Shown here piece by piece: positions 19,880 to 27,739 of a stretch of DNA of 64,000 nucleotides. Location of the stretch: assembly GCF_006715765.1 (NCBI RefSeq), contig NZ_VFNV01000001.1, positions 868,001-932,000 on the forward strand, given 5' to 3'. The notes below the pieces were generated by a model that saw only the letters and a program-made list of their open reading frames with translations, had not been told where the DNA came from and did no database searches. The translations under genes and the position numbers were made by a program. Position 1 is the stretch's first letter. Every line of letters starts with the position of its first letter. This DNA comes from Rarobacter incanus. GTDB lineage: Bacteria; Actinomycetota; Actinomycetes; Actinomycetales; Cellulomonadaceae.

Positions 19880-21007
19880 TCATCTTTTGCGCAGCGCCGC
19901 TATTCGCTGCGCCGCCGCCGCAATCTGCCCATCGGTCGCGGTCAGGGAGATGCGCACGTTGCGCCGCCCGCCCTCGCCATAGAACGCCCCAGGTCCGGCG
20001 ACGATCCCCGCGCGCGCCAACGCCTCGATGAGCCCCCAGCCGTCCAGCCTGCTGCGGCCATCTCGAACCCACAGGTAAAGACCCGCCTGGGAATCACAGA
20101 TCTCGAGGTCCGCCTCGGCGCACGCGGAAACGAGCAGGTCACGGCGGCGCTTATAGGTGGCGCGCTGGACTCGTACATGATCGTCATCGCCTAAGGCAAC
20201 CGTCATCGCGTGCTGCACCGGCGCCGGAACGATCATGCCGAGGTGGCGGCGCAGGCGAACCAGGTCGCCGATCACCCGGGAATCTCCTGCCACGAACGCC
20301 GCGCGATACCCGGCAATGTTCGACTGCTTCGACAGGGAGTATGCGGCGAGCAGGCCGGTCCGGTCGCCGTCGCACACGGCATCGTCGAGGATCGAGGGGG
20401 TCGTGGTTCCGACGTCGCACCAGTTCAGTTCGGCGTAACACTCGTCGCTGACCACGACAGCCCCGCGCTTGCGGGCCGCCTGGACAACCCGGCGCAGGTG
20501 GGCAACGCTGAGCACGCTGCCGGTGGGATTGCCCGGTGAATTGATCCAGACTAGGCGCACCGACGGGTCCGCCTCCCAGTCGCCAATCTCGTTGGTGGCC
20601 AGCGGGTGGGCCCCGGCCAGCAGCGCCCCAACCCGGTAGGTGGGGTAGGCAACCTCGGGGAATACCACCGTGTCGCCGGCGCCTAGCCCCAGCAACGACG
20701 GCAGCAACCCCACCAGTTCCTTGGAACCGATTGTCGGCAGAACCTGTTCGGCGCCCAGGCCGGTTGCGCCGCGGCGCCGACCAAACCAATCGACGACCGC
20801 CTGCCGCAGCGCCGCGGTCCCGACGGTAAGCGGGTACCCGGGCGCATTCGCCGCCTCCCGCAGCGCTTCCTGCACCACCTGCGGGGTGTCGTCGACCGGC
20901 GTCCCGATCGATAGGTCGATCGCCCCACCCGGATGCCCCGCGGCGATCTGCCTGTAGGACGCCATTTGGTCCCACGGGTAGTCTTCGGTGAACGATTCGA
21001 AGCCCAC
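19880..21007 (-). CDS. dapC: N-succinyldiaminopimelate aminotransferase
   Basis: This PLP-dependent class I/II aminotransferase makes N-succinyl-LL-diaminopimelate from glutamate and N-succinyl-2-amino-6-oxopimelate. Blocks seen are TIGSKELVGLLPSLLGLG, INSPGNPTGSVL, VVVSDECYAEL and the PLP-lysine block SLSKQSNIAGYR. These identify the actinobacterial DapC type rather than a generic aspartate aminotransferase. The start is taken as GTG 21007 at VGFESFTEDYPWD. The longer frame would overlap fdxA. It sits 37 bases downstream of fdxA, a pairing seen in many actinobacteria, and complements dapD and dapE in this window. Confidence 0.9.
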   Translation of the reverse strand: MGFESFTEDYPWDQMASYRQIAAGHPGGAIDLSIGTPVDDTPQVVQEALREAANAPGYPLTVGTAALRQAVVDWFGRRRGATGLGAEQVLPTIGSKELVGLLPSLLGLGAGDTVVFPEVAYPTYRVGALLAGAHPLATNEIGDWEADPSVRLVWINSPGNPTGSVLSVAHLRRVVQAARKRGAVVVSDECYAELNWCDVGTTTPSILDDAVCDGDRTGLLAAYSLSKQSNIAGYRAAFVAGDSRVIGDLVRLRRHLGMIVPAPVQHAMTVALGDDDHVRVQRATYKRRRDLLVSACAEADLEICDSQAGLYLWVRDGRSRLDGWGLIEALARAGIVAGPGAFYGEGGRRNVRISLTATDGQIAAAAQRIAALRKR

Positions 21008-21044
21008 GTTGTTCCCGTCGTCGATTACAGAGCGCTGAGTCCGG

Positions 21045-21362
21045 TTAGGCCTGCGGCGGAAGCGCCGCAATCATCGGATCGTCGTGGTCGATCTGACCGA
21101 GCTTTGCCGCTCCGCCCGGTGAGCCAACCTCGTCGAAGAAATCGACGTTGGCCCGCGTATAGTCCGTCCACTCATCGGGGACGTCATCTTCGTAGTAGAT
21201 GGCTTCGACCGGGCATACCGGCTCGCACGCGCCGCAGTCAACGCACTCGTCGGGATGGATATAGAGCGAGCGTTTACCCTCATAGATGCAGTCGACAGGA
21301 CACTCCTCGATGCATGCCTTGTCTTTGACATCGACGCATGGTTGAGCGATGACGTACGTCAT
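21045..21362 (-). CDS. fdxA: Seven-iron ferredoxin
   Basis: This 105-residue ferredoxin has ligands for a [3Fe-4S] and a [4Fe-4S] cluster: [17 protein letters not shown] near residue 9 and [12 protein letters not shown] near residue 40. A C-terminal extension is typical of actinobacterial FdxA. It is an electron carrier in the cytoplasm. The ATG has a GAAAGGA ribosome site. It precedes dapC on the same strand and diverges from the small gene at 21411. Confidence 0.95.
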   Translation of the reverse strand: MTYVIAQPCVDVKDKACIEECPVDCIYEGKRSLYIHPDECVDCGACEPVCPVEAIYYEDDVPDEWTDYTRANVDFFDEVGSPGGAAKLGQIDHDDPMIAALPPQA

Positions 21363-21398
21363 AGCGGTGTCCTTTCTGATTGGGTAACCCCTCTAGCC

Positions 21399-21404
21399 TA
21401 GTAT
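21399..21404 (+). promoter_or_regulatory. -10 box of a leaderless gene
   Basis: TAGTAT is followed by 6 bases and the GTG at 21411, with no ribosome site. Confidence 0.5.
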
Positions 21405-21410
21405 CCAATT

Positions 21411-21686
21411 GTGACGAATCCTGATGCGGTCCGAAATTCGGACGTTCCCGGTCGAATTCTGCACCCCAGCGAACCGTGGCCCGTCGGGGTGCGGGTCATG
21501 GTGCGGATCATGATCGACGATCCGCGGCATAAGTTCACGGACCTGCTGGGGTACGTCCGCGCCGACGGCCCGCTCAGCGTCACCGTCGAAACGCGGTCGG
21601 GCCTGCGTACCGTTCCGCGCCGGCTGATCGAGACCGCAAAGATCATTCCGCCGCCACCGCCCGCCCGCAAACGCTCGATGAATTAA
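21411..21686 (+). CDS. Small conserved protein resembling an acetyltransferase N-terminal SH3-like domain
   Basis: The 91 residues include HPSEPWPVGVRVMVRIMI, KFTDLLGYV and SGLRTVPRRLIETAKIIPP. This matches the small beta-barrel domain that precedes GNAT domains in some actinobacterial acetyltransferases, but here it stands alone. No enzymatic residues are evident and the function is unknown. The GTG start fits leaderless transcription. It diverges from fdxA and its stop overlaps the convergent tyrA stop by 4 bases. Confidence 0.7.
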   Translation: MTNPDAVRNSDVPGRILHPSEPWPVGVRVMVRIMIDDPRHKFTDLLGYVRADGPLSVTVETRSGLRTVPRRLIETAKIIPPPPPARKRSMN

Positions 21687-22675
21687 GGACGAGCGCCCCC
21701 CGCTTCTTTCGCAAGCGGTTCCAGGACGTATCCGTCCGCGTCGATCCCGACGACGGCCTCGCCCGTCCTGCCCGCCGCCCGCAGTTCCCGCGCCCAGGCG
21801 GGCCCGGCGGCGATGCTCCGTGCGCCGGGCCCGCCCGGGCGCGCTTGCTCGCCGGGCGGCGCGTGGAAGAACCACGCCGTATCCCGCCCATCCGCCAAGT
21901 CGGCGGCGAGGCGCTGCAGCCTGGCAGCGACCTCTAACAGGCAGATCGCAACCGCCTCGCCGTTGGCCTCCACCATCGCCTGCGATCGGCGCCAGTCCCC
22001 CCGCGCGACGCGGGTCCCGTCCCGGAAACTCCCGGCCGCCAACGCGCGCGCCACACTGGGGTCGCTTCCGCCGGTTGCCAGCGTCAGCAAACCCGCGGCG
22101 AGCGCGTGCGGCACGTGAGAGATCTTCGCCACGGCCGCATCGTGGACCGCGTCGTCCAGCACCAACGCCCGGGAATTCGTGCCATCGGTGACGAGTTCCA
22201 CCACCCGCCTAAAGCTCCCGCTCGCCGTGTCGTCATCGATCGTGATCGCCCACACGACGCCGCGCAGCAACTGCGGCGACGTGGCCGCGAATCCGCTGCG
22301 TTCGGTGCCCGCCATGGGATGCGCCCCCACGTAGCGAGCGCCGAGTCCCGCCTGCCGGGCCAACCCCCGCACGGGCGCCTTGACGCTGCCGACGTCGCAC
22401 ACCGTGGTCGTATCGTCGGTGCACGCAGCAATCTGCGCGAATAGCTCGCCCATCTCGCGCAACGGCGCCGCCACGACGATCAGAGCGCCGGGCTCGCCGC
22501 ACGCGCTGTCGACCGATTCCGCGATCTCGATTCCGCACTCGCGCGCTGCGCTTCGCACATCGGGATCGGGATCCCACCCGCGCACTCGCCAGTGCGCGCG
22601 CACGAGGGTCTTAGCCAATGACCCACCTATGAGCCCGAGGCCAAGGATAACCACACCGCGTGGCGGGTTCACCAC
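21683..22675 (-). CDS. tyrA: Prephenate dehydrogenase
   Basis: This NAD(P)-dependent enzyme oxidises prephenate to 4-hydroxyphenylpyruvate in tyrosine synthesis. The N-terminal dinucleotide fold is VVILGLGLIGGSLAKTL. Further blocks are CDVGSVKAPV, GAHPMAGTERSGF and an all-alpha C-terminal half with KISHVPHALAAGLL. There is no C-terminal ACT domain. It is the last gene of a seven-gene minus-strand run, and its start overlaps pheA by 7 bases, so tyrosine and phenylalanine branches are coexpressed. Confidence 0.93.
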   Translation of the reverse strand: MVNPPRGVVILGLGLIGGSLAKTLVRAHWRVRGWDPDPDVRSAARECGIEIAESVDSACGEPGALIVVAAPLREMGELFAQIAACTDDTTTVCDVGSVKAPVRGLARQAGLGARYVGAHPMAGTERSGFAATSPQLLRGVVWAITIDDDTASGSFRRVVELVTDGTNSRALVLDDAVHDAAVAKISHVPHALAAGLLTLATGGSDPSVARALAAGSFRDGTRVARGDWRRSQAMVEANGEAVAICLLEVAARLQRLAADLADGRDTAWFFHAPPGEQARPGGPGARSIAAGPAWARELRAAGRTGEAVVGIDADGYVLEPLAKEAGGARP

Positions 22676-23628
22676 AGCAGCCCCCTGGTGCGCTCCGCCG
22701 CGGTGCTCGCGGCAACAACCGACCCGGGAGGAATGCGGTCGCTGGATACTTGCGCTTGCAGGTCCTCTACCGATGGGAAGACGCCGAGAGTCTTCACCGA
22801 ATCACCCGCGTCCAGCAGTTGCGCGATGAGGGAGGCAACCGGTGGATCGCCGGGCTTGCCGTCGCAGGTCACGATGAAAACATACTTGCCGGAGAGCGCC
22901 TTGAGCGGGCGAGTGATCAGGCTCGACATATTGACCCCGCGCGCGCCGAAGGCGCCGGCGATCCGCGCTAGTACCCCGGGACCCGTGACCACCGGAGTGA
23001 TTGCGAGCATCGTCGACCACCCGAGGGCGGGTTCGGCGCCCGCCCCGGCCCCGCGCGTCCCCAAGCGCTCGCGGGCCGCATCCCGGCGGGTCACCAACAG
23101 GAACCGCGTCCGCGCCCCCGCGAAGTCCTGCACCGACGTCGCCACGGTCGTCAGCCCGTACAGTTCGCCGCAGATGCGCGGTCCCAGGGCGACCGCCTCA
23201 TCGTCGAGGTCGCGGCAGGCCGCCGCGTTGGATGAAGCCGGAACCGGGGTCAGATGGTGGTCGCGGATGAAGTTCTTGCATTGCGCCAGGCCGTGGGGAT
23301 GCGCGGTGACGCGGCTGACCCCATCCGCGCCGGAGCGCACAAAGGCATCGAACTCGATTGGCAGGTCCAGTTGATCGACCGCCACCGCGTTGCCCGCACC
23401 GATCAGCGAATCGAGCGACGGCGTCACGTAACCCTCGACGCTGTTCTCGATGGCGATCACCCCGGCGGACCACCGTCCGTCTTCGATTCCCGCTACGATC
23501 ACCGGTACGCTGTCGGCGGCGATAAGGTCGCGCGGCGAAGCCCAGTGGCGCGCGGCGGCGTAGGTGAATGAACCCTCCGGGCCCAGGTACGCGGTGGCGT
23601 TCGGCCCGCTTGCGGCTACGGCAGCCAC
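22669..23628 (-). CDS. pheA: Prephenate dehydratase with ACT domain
   Basis: This enzyme converts prephenate to phenylpyruvate in phenylalanine synthesis. The catalytic part opens with YLGPEGSFTYAAAR and contains VIAIENSVEGYV and SSNAAACRDL. The key TRF motif is present in GARTRFLLVTRRD near residue 178. The C-terminal ACT domain (GVLARIAGAFGARGVNMSSLITRP) should bind phenylalanine for feedback control. It overlaps tyrA downstream and the dehydratase-like gene upstream by 13 bases. Confidence 0.93.
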   Translation of the reverse strand: MAAVAASGPNATAYLGPEGSFTYAAARHWASPRDLIAADSVPVIVAGIEDGRWSAGVIAIENSVEGYVTPSLDSLIGAGNAVAVDQLDLPIEFDAFVRSGADGVSRVTAHPHGLAQCKNFIRDHHLTPVPASSNAAACRDLDDEAVALGPRICGELYGLTTVATSVQDFAGARTRFLLVTRRDAARERLGTRGAGAGAEPALGWSTMLAITPVVTGPGVLARIAGAFGARGVNMSSLITRPLKALSGKYVFIVTCDGKPGDPPVASLIAQLLDAGDSVKTLGVFPSVEDLQAQVSSDRIPPGSVVAASTAAERTRGLLW

Positions 23629-24458
23629 ACCGGTTCCAATGCGGACGGGTCGGGCGTCGCGACCACGCGCGGAAGAACGGCGATCACGCGATGCGACACC
23701 TCCATCGCGCGGAAGGCTCCGACCAATGCGTCGAGTTCCGCTGCGGCGCTCACGTCGAAGGCACAGAAGAACACGTGCGGGCCGTCATGCGTCGGATGCG
23801 AGCGCAGATGCACCAGATTCAGCCCGACATCCGCCACGGAACCCAGCACCGAGTGAAGCGATCCGCGGTGGTCGGCGGTCGGGCCGAATGCCAGCCAAAT
23901 TCGCGACGGCTCGGTCACGCGTACCTCGCCGTCGCGACGGACGAGCCCGTACCACTGGGGGCGACCACCGAGCTGATCCGAGCCTGGTATGTCGACGTAT
24001 CCGGCCGGGACGTTATCGCGCTCCACAACCAACAAACCGTCGACCCCGGCCAGCGCGATTCGGTCGTCGACCGGCATCGCGGTGGGCACCAGGTGGGGGT
24101 GCACGCCCATGGCGCGCAACGTATGCCGGCAATCGCGCATGCCGGCTTCGTCGACAACCGTATGCCCCGACGCCGCCGCCGATTGCCCCACCCACGCCCA
24201 GGAGGAGGGCACGGACCGCGCCGCGACGATTCGCACCCCGGCGGGGCTCGACAAGAGCGCGTGTTCCAAATTCGGGTCCGGGCGCGAGGGGTTGCCGATG
24301 TGGACCACGGCGGCCAAGTGCGCAATGGATCCGACCGTCTGCAACGTGGCTGTCGTGCTCCCCAGGTCCAGAAGGCCCGTTTCGTCGACGAGCCAGCCGC
24401 CCTCGACTGCTGCCCGCCAGGCGGTTGACGCGGATTCCCTCGACGTTCTTCCTAGCAT
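23616..24458 (-). CDS. Prephenate dehydratase-like ACT-domain protein, probably catalytically inactive
   Basis: The 280 residues end in a clear ACT domain of the prephenate dehydratase type (DHRGSLHSVLGSVADVGLN, then HVFFCAFDVSAAAELD). The region before it only loosely follows a dehydratase fold. Where PheA has the catalytic TRFLLV, this protein reads PQWYGLV, and the N-terminal GPEGSFT motif is missing. It may be a regulatory paralogue that senses an aromatic amino acid or partners PheA. The start is ATG 24458, four bases after the vanW stop. pheA follows with a 13-base overlap. Confidence 0.7.
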   Translation of the reverse strand: MLGRTSRESASTAWRAAVEGGWLVDETGLLDLGSTTATLQTVGSIAHLAAVVHIGNPSRPDPNLEHALLSSPAGVRIVAARSVPSSWAWVGQSAAASGHTVVDEAGMRDCRHTLRAMGVHPHLVPTAMPVDDRIALAGVDGLLVVERDNVPAGYVDIPGSDQLGGRPQWYGLVRRDGEVRVTEPSRIWLAFGPTADHRGSLHSVLGSVADVGLNLVHLRSHPTHDGPHVFFCAFDVSAAAELDALVGAFRAMEVSHRVIAVLPRVVATPDPSALEPVWLP

Positions 24459-24462
24459 GACC

Positions 24463-26229
24463 TCAGTCGTCCTTGCTCGCGGACTTGGTCGGCTCCTTGC
24501 CGCAAACAATCGCGTTGGTTGCCTTGTAAGTCCATGTCTTCGATTCGTCTATGACAGTCTTTTTGGATGCTATTTCGGTCACCTTGCGAGATACCGTCAC
24601 GGTGAATCCCGAATTACCTGCGTTGGATGCGACACAGCCCGCGGCCTGGGTGTAAACCCGCCGCGGCGCAACGATGTTCCGCTTCGGCGATGTCGTGGTT
24701 TCAACCTTGTAATACTTGGTGCTCCATGCCTGGACGTAGAAGCGCCCGTTGGCGATCCAGCCTCGCAAGAGCACTCCGTACGGCGACTCATTTCGCCACT
24801 TCATATCGAGCGTGCCGGTGTAGATCGTTGCTTCACGGCCCATCGGATATCGCGAGAACCACTCGGTGTGCGGCCGGTGCTCCACATCGACCATCCCCGC
24901 AAAGAAGCCAACGTTGTAGGTAGTGGTCGCCACCTGCGATAGGCCGCCACCCATCCCCTGCGAGTGGAATCCGTTGACGACAACACCCGCCTCCACGTAT
25001 CCGCCCGCGGCAGTGACTGGTCCGACGGCTTTTTCCAGGGAGAAGGTCTCGCCGGGCTTGACTAGCGTCCCGGTCAACCGTTTGCCGGCGTTGGCTATGT
25101 TCTTGGTGCGAATTGGCTCGGAGGTCAGCGGGGTCGAGAACTCCGCGACCACTTCCTTGATACCGAGTTCCGCAAGATCGTCCGCCGTGACCTCGGGATC
25201 GGTCTGCGTCAGTTCCACCGTTCCGCTGCGGTCATCTGTGAGAGCTGCCGCCAGCACCGCCTGGGCCGCAGTTGCGCCGTCGAGGGATTTTCCCGTCGTG
25301 CCGGCCTTGATCTTTGGTTTGTTCTTCTTGTTGAAGGTGAATGACGCGTTCTTTGCCTTCTTTTCCAGGTCCTTGGTGCGCGAAACGATCGCTTTCTTGA
25401 TCGCGGTCGCATCGAGCGCGGGCTTCAGTTCGCTACCATCGGCGGTGTACGACAGCGCCCCGGCGACAACGTCCTGCGGTATTTCCACCTTTTGCCCGGC
25501 GGCGTCGACCCACACGGCTCCGGACACAATCGTGTTCGCGCTCTGCATTGCCGCATCCACGGTCTGCTGCGTAATCGCCGGCGCGACCTCCTTGGTCGGC
25601 AGCGAGATCGCGTCCTTGGTGCGCATCCAGGAGTCGGCCACGCTCTGTTGCGCCTTGGTTAGGTCGACGGCGGTTCCGGATTGCGCATCGGTTGCCACGG
25701 GCTTTCCATCGACGACGGTGATCGCGCCGTTGGTTGCCTCGGTGGTCAGGGTGGGCTCGAGAGCCTCCAGCGCCGAGTACAGGGCGCTGCCGTCGATCTT
25801 CGTGTCAACGTTCATTTCCTTGGACCCGAAGATGTGCGCGATCAACCGCGCTGGGTTCAACGAGAAACCTGCCAGGTTGGCGGTCGTCGCATCGACATCG
25901 ATGCGCAGGCCCGCGGTGGCCGGGTCGAGCGTGGCCTGCTTCTTGCCCGCTGTCACGATGACGGGTGTGGCCGCATCGTCGGTAAGCGCGCTCGTCAGGC
26001 TGGCCCTGGCCTGCGCAAGGGTCTGCCCGCCGATCTCGACACCGCTGACTTTAGTGCCCGCGGGCACGCGATCGGACAATGCAAATTGCGCTCCGACGTA
26101 GGCTGCCCCTAGAACCAGCACCACCGTCGTGGCGATGACCGCACCCTTTACCCGCTTGGACCGACGCGAACGCTCGGGAGCGAATCCATCGAGCGGGTCG
26201 GGTGAATCCGTTGGAATGTTGCTCGTCAC
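24463..26229 (-). CDS. VanW-family protein with peptidoglycan-binding-like domains
   Basis: This 588-residue membrane-anchored extracellular protein has a basic cytoplasmic start, a transmembrane segment at about residues 30-50 (VIATTVVLVLGAAYVGA), then two repeats of the putative peptidoglycan-binding type (GGQTLAQARASLTSAL). The VanW domain follows (NAGKRLTGTLVKPGETFSLEKAVG and MGGGLSQVATTTYNVGFF), with a C-terminal region rich in T/K. VanW occurs in some vancomycin resistance clusters, but most chromosomal copies have no known resistance role. A cell-envelope function is likely. Upstream it overlaps the small membrane protein by 4 bases. Confidence 0.88.
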   Translation of the reverse strand: MTSNIPTDSPDPLDGFAPERSRRSKRVKGAVIATTVVLVLGAAYVGAQFALSDRVPAGTKVSGVEIGGQTLAQARASLTSALTDDAATPVIVTAGKKQATLDPATAGLRIDVDATTANLAGFSLNPARLIAHIFGSKEMNVDTKIDGSALYSALEALEPTLTTEATNGAITVVDGKPVATDAQSGTAVDLTKAQQSVADSWMRTKDAISLPTKEVAPAITQQTVDAAMQSANTIVSGAVWVDAAGQKVEIPQDVVAGALSYTADGSELKPALDATAIKKAIVSRTKDLEKKAKNASFTFNKKNKPKIKAGTTGKSLDGATAAQAVLAAALTDDRSGTVELTQTDPEVTADDLAELGIKEVVAEFSTPLTSEPIRTKNIANAGKRLTGTLVKPGETFSLEKAVGPVTAAGGYVEAGVVVNGFHSQGMGGGLSQVATTTYNVGFFAGMVDVEHRPHTEWFSRYPMGREATIYTGTLDMKWRNESPYGVLLRGWIANGRFYVQAWSTKYYKVETTTSPKRNIVAPRRVYTQAAGCVASNAGNSGFTVTVSRKVTEIASKKTVIDESKTWTYKATNAIVCGKEPTKSASKDD

Positions 26230-26759
26230 TTCTTTGCGTCCTCTTTTTCGAGATCGTTTTGTGATTCCGCACGAACTTCGTCGTCCCCAGGATAGGGAAC
26301 CGGATCAGATTCAATTGCGGGGCGCGCCGCTGACCGCGCACGGGTCCACCGATCGAAGCGTTTCAGCAGCAAAACCCCAGGCAGGAAGGCGCATATCGAG
26401 CCGCCGTTCATCCAGATCACTCCGGCCGCGACGGGTGCGGCCCCGAGATCGGTTCCGGCGACCAACACGTCACCGCCCGGGCCGGTTCCCGCAAGCACGA
26501 GCGCGGCCACAGACCAGCCCACGGCGTAGCCGACCAGCGCCGCGCCTCGCCGCCAGGTCACCATCCAGGTCGCCCCCAGCAGGGTCGCGAGCAGCGCAGC
26601 GACAAGCAGATAGGGGAACCATTGGCGATGGACCAGCGTCCCCAAGGTGGCAACCACCACGCCCAAGGCCGCGCCACCCAGAAGGCCAACCGCGGCGGCC
26701 GGAACCGCGCGCACCCGGGGTGATGCCCCGCTAGATTCGTGTGTTTCGCTACCCGTCAC
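26226..26759 (-). CDS. Four-helix membrane protein, function unknown
   Basis: These 177 residues hold about four hydrophobic segments (PAAAVGLLGGAALGVVVATLGTLV, FPYLLVAALLATLLGATWMV, ALVGYAVGWSVAALVLA, VIWMNGGSICAFLPGVLLL) and a charged cytoplasmic tail. Actinobacteria often encode such a protein directly after mshB. It overlaps both neighbours by 4 bases (ATGA type), so it is translated together with mshB and vanW. Confidence 0.8.
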   Translation of the reverse strand: MTGSETHESSGASPRVRAVPAAAVGLLGGAALGVVVATLGTLVHRQWFPYLLVAALLATLLGATWMVTWRRGAALVGYAVGWSVAALVLAGTGPGGDVLVAGTDLGAAPVAAGVIWMNGGSICAFLPGVLLLKRFDRWTRARSAARPAIESDPVPYPGDDEVRAESQNDLEKEDAKK

Positions 26760-27739
26760 GGTGCCACGCTAACCTTTCCATCTGTGTGATCGCACGGCAT
26801 GACGACAAACGACTCGCTTGCGGGCACGGCACGCAGCAATCCATCGCTCAGCGCGTAGGTCGCAATCACCGCGCGCGAGGGCGCGGGCACCCGGGCGACG
26901 CATTGCACCTGTGATCGATGCGCACGAAGCGCCTCCAGCACCCTTGCCAGCACCGGGGCAACGGGGACGTTGCGCCGGTGGCCCCGCGCCGCCGGGCCGC
27001 CGGGCGGCGGGACCTGGACACCGCGCAGCAGCTCGCGGTGACCGCCCCGCGTCTTTTCGGCGACCGGGGTTCGCTGCCACGCGGCACCGAGTTCTCGCAC
27101 CAACGCGTCACCGTCCCCACCATCGCCTCCCGCCTCCGCGCGCTGCCAAATCTCGGGGCGCGGGCTTTGCGGCAGACGCGGGCCTCGTCCTTGCTCGGAG
27201 CCATTCCACGCTTCGACGATGCCGTGCACGCGAACGTGATCAGGGTGCCCGTATCCGCCGTCCGGGCCATAGGTGACCACAACCGATGGACGCTCGATGT
27301 CCAAGATCGCCGCCAGGGCCCGCACCTGCGCGCCCAGATCTCCCGCCACCAGCGACCCTGGAGGCGGGTCCACAAGTTCGCGCGCGCGGCCCGGCTGCGC
27401 ATCGGACCACTCCATGCCCGAATCCGTCCAACGCTCGCCGGCCGCCGGCGATTCGTCGAGGAACCAGTGGCCGCTCACACCCAGGGCCCCCAGCGCGCGC
27501 GATAGCTCGGCGAGTCGCAGCGGCACCAGGTCGCGCGATCCCTCCAGATCGGCCAGATCGTCGCCTATAGTCTCCCCGCGTTCCCCGCGCGTTGCAGTGA
27601 CCACCACGGCACGCCCGCCCGCCTCGGCCCACGCCGCGAGCACCCCGCCCGTTGAAAGGGTTTCATCGTCGGGGTGGGCGTGAACGGCCACGAGCGTGCC
27701 GCGACCAAACTCAGTGCGGTCGCGCTGCGGGTCGAGCAT
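26756..27739 (-). CDS. mshB: N-acetyl-1-D-myo-inositol-2-amino-2-deoxy-alpha-D-glucopyranoside deacetylase
   Basis: This PIG-L family zinc deacetylase is the mycothiol biosynthesis enzyme MshB, which removes acetate from GlcNAc-inositol. The metal motif AHPDDETLSTGG is near residue 20, and GYGHPDHVRVH near residue 165 supplies the third zinc ligand. The C-terminal half is less conserved and arginine-rich. The related Mca amidase is also possible by homology. The fixed neighbours (four-helix membrane protein downstream, typA upstream) favour MshB. Its ATG directly abuts the typA stop. Confidence 0.85.
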   Translation of the reverse strand: MLDPQRDRTEFGRGTLVAVHAHPDDETLSTGGVLAAWAEAGGRAVVVTATRGERGETIGDDLADLEGSRDLVPLRLAELSRALGALGVSGHWFLDESPAAGERWTDSGMEWSDAQPGRARELVDPPPGSLVAGDLGAQVRALAAILDIERPSVVVTYGPDGGYGHPDHVRVHGIVEAWNGSEQGRGPRLPQSPRPEIWQRAEAGGDGGDGDALVRELGAAWQRTPVAEKTRGGHRELLRGVQVPPPGGPAARGHRRNVPVAPVLARVLEALRAHRSQVQCVARVPAPSRAVIATYALSDGLLRAVPASESFVVMPCDHTDGKVSVAP

